NCBI GenBank assembly: GCA_013400115.1
Contig: VXBP01005070.1
Span: 63,490-127,489 of the forward strand
Source of the DNA: Rhinopomastus cyanomelas
Lineage: Eukaryota > Chordata > Aves > Bucerotiformes > Rhinopomastidae
Length of the DNA stretch: 64,000 nt
Direction of reading: 5' to 3'
This document shows positions 1-17,556 of this stretch, piece by piece; the stretch's first letter is position 1, and every line of letters begins with the position of its first letter. The notes beneath the pieces are model-generated. The model searched no databases. It saw nothing but the letters and a program-made list of their open reading frames with translations, and was not told the DNA's origin. Position numbers and translations under genes: made by a program.

Positions 1-6200
<6,200 letters not shown>

Positions 6201-6201
6201 C

Positions 6202-6537
6202 NNNNNNNNNNNNNNNNNNNNNNNNNNNNNNNNNNNNNNNNNNNNNNNNNNNNNNNNNNNNNNNNNNNNNNNNNNNNNNNNNNNNNNNNNNNNNNNNNNN
6301 NNNNNNNNNNNNNNNNNNNNNNNNNNNNNNNNNNNNNNNNNNNNNNNNNNNNNNNNNNNNNNNNNNNNNNNNNNNNNNNNNNNNNNNNNNNNNNNNNNNN
6401 NNNNNNNNNNNNNNNNNNNNNNNNNNNNNNNNNNNNNNNNNNNNNNNNNNNNNNNNNNNNNNNNNNNNNNNNNNNNNNNNNNNNNNNNNNNNNNNNNNNN
6501 NNNNNNNNNNNNNNNNNNNNNNNNNNNNNNNNNNNNN
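6202..6537. other. Assembly gap (336 N) in the GNAQ promoter
   Basis: An unbroken run of N lies between two very GC-rich flanks, so this is a sequencing dropout and not a biological feature. Any open frame spanning it is meaningless. It removes most of the GNAQ 5' UTR and core promoter from view. Confidence 0.99.
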
Positions 6538-7110
6538 GGCCCAGCGCCCCGCCGCTGCCCCCGCCCGCCCTGGGGTTGTGGAGCGGCGCGGTGTGAGGCG
6601 AGCGGGCGGTTTCTTGCGCCAAATGGCCGCGGGGAGCACAGTCAAAGCTGAACCCGGCGCTGGGTTTCGCTTCCTCGGTTTCGGCAGGGCTCTTTAATAT
6701 CGTGCCCGTCCTGGGAGACGTGGCTCGAGTTGGCAAGGACTTGGGGAAACGCGACAACCCGAAGGAGAGAATGGACTGGAAGGGGAGAAGATCCTCCAGC
6801 GCGATGGAAGCGCGAAGCGGGACCCGCGTAGCCCGCCAGGCACCCGCAGGTTTTCACGCCGCTGTGCCTGAGGGGTTCTGTCCACGCAGGGTACAGCAGA
6901 GACCCTGGCCACAAAAGCGGTGGGACACTCGCCCGACTCACCGGAAAGCTCGAAACACACAGTTGATGCTCTGCTGTTGTAATCTTCAATTCAGGCAACA
7001 CTGTCACCTGCCGCCCCTGTCCCAGTCCCAGCCCCATTCCCAGGAAAGCTGTCCTCACACAGCCTCTGGCAGCCCCAGGGTGATGGCACATAACCGGACG
7101 AAGTGACGCA

Positions 7111-9603
7111 GCTTCTAGTTTTTGTGAATTCAAAATCCCCACAACTGCCCCCTCCTTCCCCCACCTCCACATTAAATTATTTACATCTAAGAATGTTTCA
7201 AAATCTTTGGAGAAACTCGGACTAGCCTATGCAGGAGGTCCATGGGCATCCTCACTCTCCATTTTCCAGCTTCGGGACTGACGTCCTTTCCAGCACCTGC
7301 TGACATGTTTTTTAAATTCGCATGGCTACTTCCTAAAAATCCTCGTACGTGCTGACAACATTAATTTGGTAGAAAAGAAAGAAAAATGAGAATAAATCAC
7401 AAAAATAATACATTAAATCAATTTTTACAGCATGACAAAAACCGTCATTAATCCAAAAATACATTCTTTCTACGTAGATCTATATTGTATCATTAGGTAT
7501 TAAACCAGTGAATACAACTTGGAATTTTTAGAAAATCATTACATTTATTTATGCCAGTAAATTAGTACATGAGCTTTAGCCAAACCTGTGTCATTGTAAT
7601 TATTATTAATAAATTATATTCAAAATATCTATCTTAAAAACCTACATATGTGTAGGTATATCTACATATTCCTCTGTCTGCCTTGTGGTCCCAGATAATC
7701 TATTACTATAAAATCCAATAAAGACTTCTAAAGATTGCAGAGATGGCTTACGTACAATGCAAACAAGTTACAAAACGGGGGAGGGGAGAATTTACCATAG
7801 TTTTCTTCTAAAAGAAGGGGCTGTAACAGTGAAGATGAGTGTATGGATCAGGACACAAGAGATACTTGATGGATGTGTTTTTCCTAAAAGCCTGATACAC
7901 AGAGTTAAAGTCTGCAGCAACCTCTCCTGGCACAATGTCTAAAGGAAGGGCAGGAATGGATCGAAGAGTTTGCAACCTTTGGATGGACTGTATCAAAATC
8001 CACACCAAACTGAGGGTACAGCAGTTCTGTTAAAAATGACATACCTCAAACAGTGCTGTAACATTGCTCAGCAGATGGATTCTTACTCAGCTTAATCAAC
8101 TCTTTTTTATGCTCAGTGTAAAAGGCACAAATACAGTGTACCTCAAATGCAGAACTGTCATTTAATTTTGCACTTTTTATGAGAAAAGACACCACGGGGA
8201 ACATACATTTAATCTCTATATATCACTTCCACAGGATATTTGAAATCTCCACTGAATATCTTCAGATATTTAATAGATAAGCCGTCTAGCTAGTGCTGAA
8301 TCTGGCATCAGTAGATTGCTATTATATGCCATTTACCCATTTGCTTGGTGACACAGTGGAAGTCAGAAGAAACCCATTATGGATATGATAATAAAGACTT
8401 TTTTTTCCCCCAGCCCTCAAATCAATAATGATTGGCTTTTGTTTTGAAACATAAAACAACCTTTATAAATATCTTAATAAGACTATCAGTAAGTGGCAGT
8501 CACCACTATTGCCTTTATAGATAATTATTGTCCATATATACTATCCATAGTGTTACCTAACCCTGGATAGATACTTTCTGATAAGCCTCTCCTGTAGCAT
8601 TAATAATCTCATATTCACTCTATCCAAGTACTTGCCAGTGCATAGCTCATTGCAACCTGTTGCCTGTGAGATGTTTTAATGTTGCTTACGGCCACATGAA
8701 GTCAAAAAGTGAGAGTGGCAGAGGTAGCAAACACCTTACATCTTCAGTATTCTTGCTCAGAAGCCACTGAAAGTTGGGAAGTAACTGCTCTTGTTTCGTC
8801 ATCTCCATATCGGTCTTTGCACTGATCTATCCCAGTTTTTTATTTCCTCCTTCCACATGCCTGAAGATATTTATTGTCACTCAGATTTCTTTGTCTCTTC
8901 TCCTTGAGACACATTTTCTGTGATGTGCTGACAGATTCCAAACAGCATCTGAACTTGGTACTTACATGACAGTAACATAGCTGATCATGTACAGCAATGT
9001 TGCAGGATTTTTGTGGTTAGTCAGCACCCCATCCTAAGCAATGGACTATCCTGTAAGTGCCTTCTGGGTGCCATTGTCTACAAGGAAGATGTTTTCACAG
9101 TGTAAGTACATCTTAGTTCTGTATGTGAGTACTTACAGTTAGCTTGAAAGGCTGTCAGTGTGTTTGAGTAGAATAAATTATCCTTTCAATAAGTCACCCG
9201 AATCAAATTTTTGTTTGATTGTCCTTAAGTTTTTCTTAAGGACAACAAATTGTGTCTGCTGGTTCTCTACAGTTAAATGAAGAACACTCAATGATTGCCA
9301 TTTCCTTCAAGTCATATAGTAATTTTTGTTCTTTATGTATTGTTATAACAAATTACCTCCTAAAGTTTCCTAATGTTACTTATTACAAAATTAAAGGTGT
9401 CTGCCAAGATCCTGTGGCACAGACCAATGGCTAGGGAAGAGTTAAAAAGCCCCTATTTGTTAATTTGATTTATGTGATACTTTGAAAACTTACTTCCTTT
9501 TACCTTTTTGCATGTCAGGATTCTTAGTGACGACTTCTAAAAAAGCACAATAATTGCTTGATACTCTTCTCCAAATGCTCTCTTGATTGTTCTTTATCCT
9601 TTC
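7111..9603. other. Repeat-poor intergenic flank upstream of GNAQ
   Basis: AT-rich single-copy-looking DNA without a recognisable gene, CR1 fragment or LTR. ORFs are short and lack any family resemblance. Nothing else can be supported here. Confidence 0.6.
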
Positions 9604-9822
9604 GTCTAAACATAAGGAAAAGCTTTTTTCAACAGTGAGGGTATCAGAGCACTAGAACACGCTGCCCAGAAAGGTTGTGTAGTTTTCTTTCGAGATATTC
9701 AAAACCCTCCTGGACCTGTTCTTGAGTGATCTACTCTAGGTGATCCTGCTTTCTAGCAGGATGGAGGGAGTATATGATATCCCTAAGTCCCTTCCAGCCC
9801 CTACAATTCTGTAATTCTATGA
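9604..9822 (+). repeat. CR1 3' end fragment
   Basis: It reads as the end of the CR1 3' region: a short stretch about a cluster at 9652-9675 (GCACTAGAACACGCTGCCC), then GGTGATCCTGCT, CCCTTCCAGCCCC and the terminal ATTCTGTAATTCTATGA. It is 5'-truncated, as usual for CR1. Confidence 0.9.
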
Positions 9823-9989
9823 CCCTACTCGTGTTCCCTATCAAACATGTGTAATGTTTTGCAGTGAAGTGCCTCGTGTACGATCACTGCTGTACACACC
9901 ACAGGCATCTGACAGCATCCTACCCGATGTAACAAACCTCTCAGCATTGTCTCAAGTTTTCACCTGTGGTCTGAAGTACTAGATGTTAT

Positions 9990-10480
9990 CAGTGGCCTGT
10001 TTTCACACCTGCTTTGAGGCGTTTGCCGCAGCACACAAAATTCCAGCGGCAACTGTTGAAGGTAGCGTCTGCCGCAGCCTCACCCAAGTGCAACGCCCCG
10101 GGAGGCGAAAAGCGAACAGGAGTGGAAGAGAAGCTGTCGGAAGACACGGAGGAAGGAGAGCTGGTGTAAAGTAACGGGAGGTTTCTCTTCTCGAGGAACG
10201 CGGCCACGGCCACAGCACAGCGGTCGTTCAGCCGGAACCGGACGGAACCCGCCGGCTGCGCCCGACCTACTACGCCCTGCCCGGGCGCCCTTCGCAGCGA
10301 CCCGGGCCATCCCGCCACGCCGCTGCACCGCCCCCTGCCGGCGGAACCAGGAGGGCCGGGAGCGGAGGCTCGATTCCGGGCAGAAATGGCGGCTGAGGCG
10401 GCATCTGCCGTGCCGGTGCCGCGCCGCGGTTGTCAGGCGGCAGACCTCAGGGAGAAGGGGGACCTCCGCTAAAATAACCC
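9990..10480. promoter_or_regulatory. Orphan CpG island, candidate promoter of an unidentified transcript
   Basis: A sharply bounded CpG- and GC-rich block lies in AT-rich DNA, 3.9 kb upstream of GNAQ exon 1 and 33 kb from CEP78. At 10384-10393 there is a YY1-type AAATGGCGGC in plus orientation, a layout common just downstream of transcription starts. A CTCF-like motif in minus orientation (CCGGCAGGGGGCGG) lies at 10328-10341. No known gene of this locus explains the island. It could drive a noncoding RNA, an upstream GNAQ promoter (minus strand) or a lineage-specific gene. Confidence 0.6.
10386..10472 (+). CDS. Small ORF (28 codons) starting at the YY1 motif of the orphan CpG island
   Basis: The ORF starts MAAEAASAV and ends EKGDLR before TAA. 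G at -3 and G at +4 give a good start context. The alanine-rich opening looks like many CpG-island gene N-termini, but no family is recognised. No strong splice donor lies inside it, so it could be an upstream ORF, part of a first exon read through into an intron, or chance in GC-rich DNA. It is listed because it is the only coding-like signal in the island with a good start context. Confidence 0.2.
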   Translation: MAAEAASAVPVPRRGCQAADLREKGDLR

Positions 10481-13400
10481 CTCGTGGTTCCTCTCCAGAT
10501 GTCTGTGCTGGCCAGTGGTGTGTTGATCTCAGCGCTTGATGGAGGGTTGGCCAGAGCTCCTTTCTCCTCCCTGTGGAGAAAGCAGGCACAGGCTGAGTGG
10601 GTGGGACGGGTCTCTGGAACTGCACGGACAAGGGTGACAACCGTGCCCGGTGCTGCAAGTCACCTGAAGAGCGTTGGTTAGAAGGTTGCAAGGCCTGCGG
10701 TGGAGGTGGTCGCTGTGGGCTACAGGGCCTGGTGCTTACAGTGCAGGCGAATGGAACACGGAGAGGGAGTCTTCTGCCTTCCATTACCACACAGTTCCCT
10801 CCCCTGTGCTACACCTCAGCCTCAGTCTCCTGGCAGACCGAGTTAGCCAGTTTAAAGACTTGTGTCGGCTTTCCAAAGGTTCGGATGGCCCTTTGAGCCT
10901 GTCCAAGAGGAATGACCACTAGGCAAAGCGAAGTGAGGTCCACCCTTTATGTGGCATTAAGTGGCTGGATCAGCTGCATCAGCCAGCTGTTTCCATATGG
11001 TCCACACAGGTTTAGTAGAACAGGATCATAAATTCCAGCTCTGAAAACAGCCCACCTTGTGACATAGCTATGTGACACAAATCACACTATTAGTTTTAGA
11101 GCTGATATCACAGTGCTGCCACAGTGCTCAGATTGTTCAGTATCAGTACCTGCTGTATCTGTGATGACTTCTGTCTGATTGTTTATCTGCAGTTTTTGTC
11201 ATTAAATGCTAATTATATATCCAGACTATTGTATTTGTATTTTTATTATTTGTTAACTACATAGGTTAAAATGTTCTCCTGTAAATTTCAGCAAAGTGTC
11301 TGACAGTGTTCCTCTCAGGATCTAGGCATCCACCTCTGCAACCTAAATTATAAATCTGTATTTTGGGCAGCACAAGAATATCACCATTTCTGTCAATATA
11401 CTTTTAAAGTTTATTTATTATGTTCTTTACATGCAGATACATTACTCTTACAGTTTCTGGAATTAGTATTATATTTTTACAAAGTAGTTTTTATTCTGTA
11501 TGGGATTTCCAGTTTTGTGCAACTCCAAAATAAATTGCTCTTAGCTATTACATCATGCATCCTTAACAACATATAGAGACTTTGTGTAATCTCCAGTTTA
11601 TTTGCAGTCAATAGGACATTTCATACGTTACTGAGTTGTAAGTGCTAATGATGTTAGACCTTAGAGGGAATGATGGAAATTCATCAGTAGGCAAAAGGAT
11701 GACAGGATTAGATTCATTTATCTGAAGACACAGAGAAAAGGGATTTCTTAACGTTTAGAAACTACTGCCTTGAACATACATAGAGAGCTGCATAGAGCGC
11801 TGACACGCTTTAAATACATACCCGGCTAAAACCCATTTTATTACCCTGGTGTGAATATAACAATGAAGCAGGCTATCAGGGTGATGTTCTTCAATTAGCC
11901 CACTTCCTAATCTGGCTATATTTTGAACTGTGGCTTGGCATTACCTTATGCAGAACCTAAATAAAATTTCTCTGAATGTCTTATTTTGTTTTGATGGTTA
12001 TATGTTTAAAGAGCTTGCAAGAAATTTACTTCAAAGTAAATAATATTTGATGAATATACAACTTTGAAGAGAGTAGGATATTTCCAGAACAATCAGTGCT
12101 TAAATTTTATATTGGATAGTGAATACAGTTCTAGCGGTATTTTTAATTACACTGCGTATTCCAACCTTTTGTTTTTATAGAGGGAAGCTTACCATTAATA
12201 GCTGCTTAGGCTCAGAAGCTGGTTATGTTCCTAAAGATTTACTAGCCTTGAGCTCCCCCTGCTGTTCCATTGCGTACAAACAACTGTAAAACACGGCTTC
12301 TGTTCTGACCGGTAAAATGCCAGGTAAAAGTTAAAATTTAAAAATAAGTGCCGTTTTTCAGTTTCTGGTGTGCTACTAACAACGGGGAGAACTAGAGCGT
12401 ACAATATGTTTTGTTAGGATTTAATATTTGAACGTGCATATGGCTAATTGTTCCATTTAAATGTCCATGAAGAAATACCTAATGCTAAAGAATAAAGGTA
12501 CACCTTCTTATGAAGATTTCTTTTTGCCATAAGCAATTATTCTAAAAATTAATAACATACTGATAATTGTAAATTCTGAAGCTTAAAGTAATGTCAGGTT
12601 GCAGTAATAATCTAGCAACGTATGTGTGCACATGGGTGCCTGAATGGCGCTGATTAATTTATAAGCAAGTAGTGCTGTTCTCTCTACAGATGCTTTGGAT
12701 GGAAAAAAAAATCAATTAGATAGAGCCACTGGGTTTAGCTCAGAACAAGATAGCGCTTACTCCTCCCGTGGGAATTCTTAGCTACATCACACAGCTAAAC
12801 AATCAACAAGAAATTAACAGGTAATTTTTTTGGTATTGCAAGGTGGAAAAAAACAGAGAAAGGAAAAATTTAGAGGATAAAATCTGATAGAATAGCAGTG
12901 ATTAAATAACAAACACTTCATTTGACTTCAGGCAAGCTAGAATTTCTCTGTGTGTAGTACTTGTATATTTTTCATAGATAAATCAGAAGATCCAAAAGAC
13001 ATACAGATAAGAAATGAAAATGCGCTGTTGAATCACATGCCTGACAGTTGACATGTTATATGGGACATCGTAAATAAAGACTTGCTCTTTCTTCTCCCTT
13101 CATTCCTCTGTATGTTTCTATCTAAATGCACACTTCCTTTGCCATATTTCTTAAATCTGGAAAAGCCTTTTTGGCTCTCTCTCTTCAACTTCATCTCCCT
13201 CCCCGGCTCTTATTTTGTCAGCTTATTACTGAAGTAAAGGCTGAACACCCAGTCTCAGCAGTCAGAGGAGATTTTATGCGTGGGTTCAGAATTCTGTTGA
13301 TTCAGAATAGTTGGAAACACAGACTAGAAGTCAAACATCATGCTGAAATGAAGAAATGTTTTACTTACTTCTTGAGTTACTGCTGGTAAGTCAATTGCAT

Positions 13401-14237
13401 TTTATTGGGTTGTAGTGCAATCAAACTTCATAAAGGCTACACTTGAGTGTTGTCATGCCACTGTTCATAGGATAGACCCTCAAATTCAGGACCCATAGGT
13501 ATATATTGCAACACATACATGCACACAGATACCAGAAGGAAGCTGAAGACTTTATTTTGGTGATACTGTTGTTTCTATATGTATTGTGCATGAAAAGACA
13601 ACCAGAAGTTCCATTCAGGATAAAATTTTTTCCTCCAAAATTTATTCCTCCAAAGTTTATTCCTTCAAAAGCCCTAGGAGAGGACTGAAGCAGATGTCAT
13701 GTTTGAACACCAGTTTGGCTAGTAAATGCATGAAATGTGACATGAATGCTTCTACATTTTTCCTACATGTAAAGCCTTACTTTCTTTCCTTGGCTGTTTG
13801 GTGACTTTTTTAAATTTTGCAAGTACTTACTTAGGGCTCATTTTTAACCTAGAATACAAATAATTAGCTAAAACTGTTGAAGGAGAAGCCCTGTGGATAA
13901 GCCAAAAACCAGAATTTGTCTCCTCCTGTAGTTTATTGTACAGTGTACCACGAAGAAGTAAATTGATAACAACTTGGGATAGTTTCTACCTAGTATATCC
14001 TTTATTAAAAAAAACAGTTCAGATCAGTAATCATCTTATATCTGCTTTGTATTTTATTCTTCGTACTTGCTTTCTTGCATGGGCTACTGTTTTCATGCTT
14101 CCTCTAGAGCTTGCAGAGTTCTGGTTCTAGATTGTGTATAATGGCGACATGATGTAATCAGCCTCTCTTCTATAGCTCCTCCCTTTTCCTTATCTGTCTG
14201 CCACTGATTCAATTAATATTTAGTGTATATATATTAG
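10481..14237. other. Intergenic DNA, no gene recognised
   Basis: The first 450 bases remain moderately GC-rich next to the orphan island; the rest is AT-rich. No CR1 or LTR fragment is recognised. A weak CTCF-like site (minus strand, ACAGCAGGGGGAGC) lies at 12252-12265. Short ORFs have no family resemblance. Confidence 0.55.
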
Positions 14238-14598
14238 CCAACAGAGAAGACTGAGGGGTGACCTCATTAATGTCTGTAAACATTGGAAGAGGGGTGTCAG
14301 GACGATGGAGCCAGGCTCTTCTCAATGTCATCTAGTGATAGGACGAAGGCAAATGAGTGTAAACTGGAACACAGGATATTTCACATAAATGTGAGAAGGA
14401 ACTTCTTCCCAGTGAGGGTGACAGAGCACTGGAACAGGCTGCCATGGGGTGTTGTGGAGTCTCCTTCACAGGAGACATTTAAAGCCCTCCTGGATGTGTT
14501 CCTGTGTGACTTGGTCTAGGTGATCCTGCTGTGGCAGGGGGATTGGACTAGATGATCTTTTGAGGTCCCTTCCAATCCCTAATGATTCTATGATTCTG
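14238..14598 (+). repeat. CR1 3' fragment
   Basis: It covers the end of the CR1 element from ACTGAGGGGTGACCTCATTA through GAACTTCTTCCCAGTGAGGG and GAGCACTGGAACAGGCTGCC to the terminal ATTCTATGATTCTG. The frame at 14283-14519 is a decayed reading frame of this CR1 and not a gene. Confidence 0.93.
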
Positions 14599-14646
14599 TA
14601 AGAAGTGTTTTTAATAGGAAAATGAAGTATCCCTTAGAAACCTCTA

Positions 14647-15210
14647 TGACACAGCGACCCCAGCTGTCTGGCAAGAGCCTAACAAAGACACCCAAACTAC
14701 AGTACTTGATGGGTAGTTCCTGTTTTGTCTCCCTGGCTCCTTACAGTGTGAGCCCCTCAAGCCCACCTTTTCCTTCATTTACTGGTAACTAATTAGAGTG
14801 ACCACAGGCCACACTCCACTCAGGGTATAAACGGAGCGCTGCCAGAACCAAATTGGAGCCAGTCTTCCCCAGATCAGTAGACCCTGCAGTCACAGAGACT
14901 CACTTTGGATCAGGACACTGTTCAGGGTTACTTCCATGGGATTTAGTAACTCCTTGTCTCTTTTGGTGAGTGGCTTTTTGTCTGAGTACCCTTGGGTGAG
15001 AGACATCTCCCTGGTATGTGTGAGTGCACTCACATTTTTGATCATGTCTTAGAGTGTTCTTTAGAGTTTAGGAATCTTTCTGTGCAGTAATATATTCCTG
15101 ACCAACATCTAAACTTGTGCATCGTTGGAGTGCCCAGGAATTCTGGTTGTAATAAACCCGCAATTTTCTGATGGTTACTGGTATCTGGTTTTGAAGGTGC
15201 CTCTGCGACA
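14647..15210 (+). mobile_element. Probable solo LTR of an endogenous retrovirus
   Basis: The 564-base segment begins TGACACAG and ends CTGCGACA, near-matching inverted ends of the TG...CA type. Inside are a TATA box (TATAAA, 14826-14831) and a polyadenylation signal (AATAAA, 15151-15156) in the order and spacing of U3-R-U5, pointing plus. No coding sequence flanks it, so it would be a recombined solo LTR. I could not find a matching target-site duplication (CTCTA before, GCCTG after), so the ends may be off by a few tens of bases. It lies 48 bases after a CR1 tail. Confidence 0.5.
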
Positions 15211-16879
15211 GCCTGGAAATCTAAACATATCAGGCCTTTAATATTCTTCTTTTAAGTCTTAGTACGAAAGTGCATTGCACAAGAACGAATTCAGACATCA
15301 CACTTAATTCCTTTGCACAGAGATGGCACTGCAACTATTACCCTATTCCAGGTAATTCTAAATGGCTACCCTCTCCTTTCACTTTCTGATGTTTCTGAGT
15401 CAAATATGTATTCTGTTTTTAATGAGCTGACACAAGGTATAATGGCCCAAGAATAAGTCAAAATTGCATGTTCTGGCATGCATATCAATACTAATTCAAA
15501 ATTTTATGCATCACAACTAATTTTTGGGGTAGGTTTTTTTAAGTAGAAGTAAAAAGCAATGGATAGCAAAACATGAAAACATAATCTTACTACAACAGTA
15601 TTAAAGTTGAATTTGAATTTAAGTTTAGACTTCTTAAAGAGGGAGAGGGAAAATTCCCCATACAGCACTGTATCACACTCTTTTTTCCTTATGACATTTT
15701 TTTCTACTTAATTTTGTCAGGTTTATTTGTTTATTAATGCATTACTTAGGTGTGTAAGTTATTTGTAAAGACAAGAATTCATGCAGGCAGTAGTGAAGTT
15801 GCTGTGTTAGCTTTGTTTTGGTCTCCAAGCTGCTGTAAAGAAGACGACACTATGCATTTGCATTACAGAACCAACTACTGACAACTTTATTTTTTATACA
15901 TTAAGGCAAATAACACACAGTCTTTTAAAAGCTGTATGATGTGCAGCATACCCAAACTTACAATGTAGGTTGAAAACTTACTTTTTTTCAACTACAGTTA
16001 TCAGATGTTCGAATGAGAAATGTTACCTCTCCTTAAAGACTTTGCATCTATGCAGATGCATAAAATATATCATGTACAGGTCATTTTATTGTTCCTCTTC
16101 TTCCAGCAAAACCAGATCCTGATAAAATCATCTGTTCTAATATACAGTAAAACAACAACATTAACTGCAGTTTTTCAAATCTGAAACGTCACTGTTGCCA
16201 TTAGAAATTATTTATTAAATTCAAAACCAGATGAAATAACAGTTAATCTTTTATAGTAGTTTATCAGTGGTATTTAGCTTCCTTTGTCATTTGGTAAATA
16301 AATGGTGCTGTCCAAAGGATTAGTCTGTAAAGCTTAGTAGGTCAACAGCATTAAAAAAAATAAGTTCAGTGCATATTTCAAAGATAAAATCACAAAGCCA
16401 AAACTGGCATTCTTTATTTTCAATTTTTTTACTTAATACCAGGCACTTATTGAGACCAAACAGAGTCTTTTTGTAATATGAAACAAATAAACCATTTGTT
16501 TCCTTGCCTAAATAACAATTTCAACTATATGAACAATTGAATGGATAGACTCTAAATGCAATTACATTGAAAAGAAAAAAAGGATTTAAAGAGATGAGAA
16601 ATTTGCACTCAATGTATGTGTTGGATGATTCTAAAAAGTAGCTATAGAGAAGAAGTTTACTTATCTTTCTGTTCTAATACATGAATGAGGGTAGACATTG
16701 TCTTTGGATCAAATAAAGATTCAGACATGACTGACGAAGGAAAGCAGTATTTAGTAATTTTAATTCAAAATTGTTAGTTGCCATGACATACTCTCACAAT
16801 TTTGTGGTTTTGTTATTTCACCAATACCTCCTACAAAAATGTTATAATTTCAGGGTCAAATTCAGCTACAAATTCCATG
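15211..16879. other. Intergenic DNA, no gene recognised
   Basis: AT-rich sequence between the probable LTR and the next CR1, with no coding, RNA or repeat signal I can name. Confidence 0.55.
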
Positions 16880-17270
16880 TGACTATGGACAGCAGCATAG
16901 AGTGCACCCTCAGCAAGTTTGCCAATGATACCAAGTAACGTGATCCTCTTGACAAGCTTGAGGCAAGTGATACCATCCAGAAGGACCTTGACAGGCATGA
17001 GAACTGGGCTATAACGAACTGCATATCCAAGTGCAAGGTCCAATATCTGGGTTGAGGTATTCCCAAGCAAAAATATATGCCGAGTGGTGAATGGATTGAG
17101 AGCAGTACTGTGAAGAAGGACTTGGGAGTGTTGATAGACGAGAAGCTCAACATAAGCCAGTAATGTGTGAGTGCAGCCTGGAAGGCCAACTGTATCCTGG
17201 GATGTATCAAAATAAATGTGACCAGCAAGTCAAGGGAGGTGATTCTCCCACTCAGCTCTGCTTTTGTGAC
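16880..17270 (+). repeat. CR1 fragment, end of reverse transcriptase and following region
   Basis: The plus strand reads GCACCCTCAGCAAGTTTGCC at about 16901, which is the CR1 reverse-transcriptase TLSKFA(D)D region, followed by CR1 sequence to GGGAGGTGATTCTCCCACTC. Both the 5' part and the 3' tail are missing, and a CR1 in opposite orientation follows at once. Confidence 0.85.
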
Positions 17271-17289
17271 GTGGTGAATAAATCACTTA

Positions 17290-17556
17290 CCTGCACTGCC
17301 TGTTCCCTTAAACAAAGAAGCTTTTCCTGATGTCTAATCTAAACTTCCCCTGGTACATCTTGAGGCCATTTCCTCTTTTCCTATCATTCACTACTTGTGA
17401 GTAGAGACCAACACCCACCTCTCTACAACCTCCTTTCTTGTAGTTGTGGAAAGTGTAAGGTCCTGTCTTAGCCTTCTCCTTTTCAGACTGGACAGCCACA
17501 ACTCTCTCAGCTACTCCTCATAAGACTTGCTCTCCAGACCCTTTACCAATCTGTGA
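17290..17556 (-). repeat. CR1 3' fragment, inverted relative to its left neighbour
   Basis: Minus-strand CR1 homology covers the TCTAATCTAAACTTCCCCTG and ACTTGTGAGTAGAGACC blocks. The terminal ATTCT repeats are absent, so the 3' end was lost. With the preceding plus-strand piece it forms a tail-to-tail pair without tails. Confidence 0.88.

Noticed and set aside
10080..10790. 236-codon minus-strand ORF over the orphan CpG island
   Set aside because: Long frames are expected by chance in GC-rich DNA; the protein is Arg/Pro-rich, with no domain, and half of it lies outside the island.
16880..17556. Second twin-primed CR1
   Set aside because: Here the two pieces meet at their 3' sides and neither has a tail, which is not the twin-priming order; two insertions or a later inversion explain it better.
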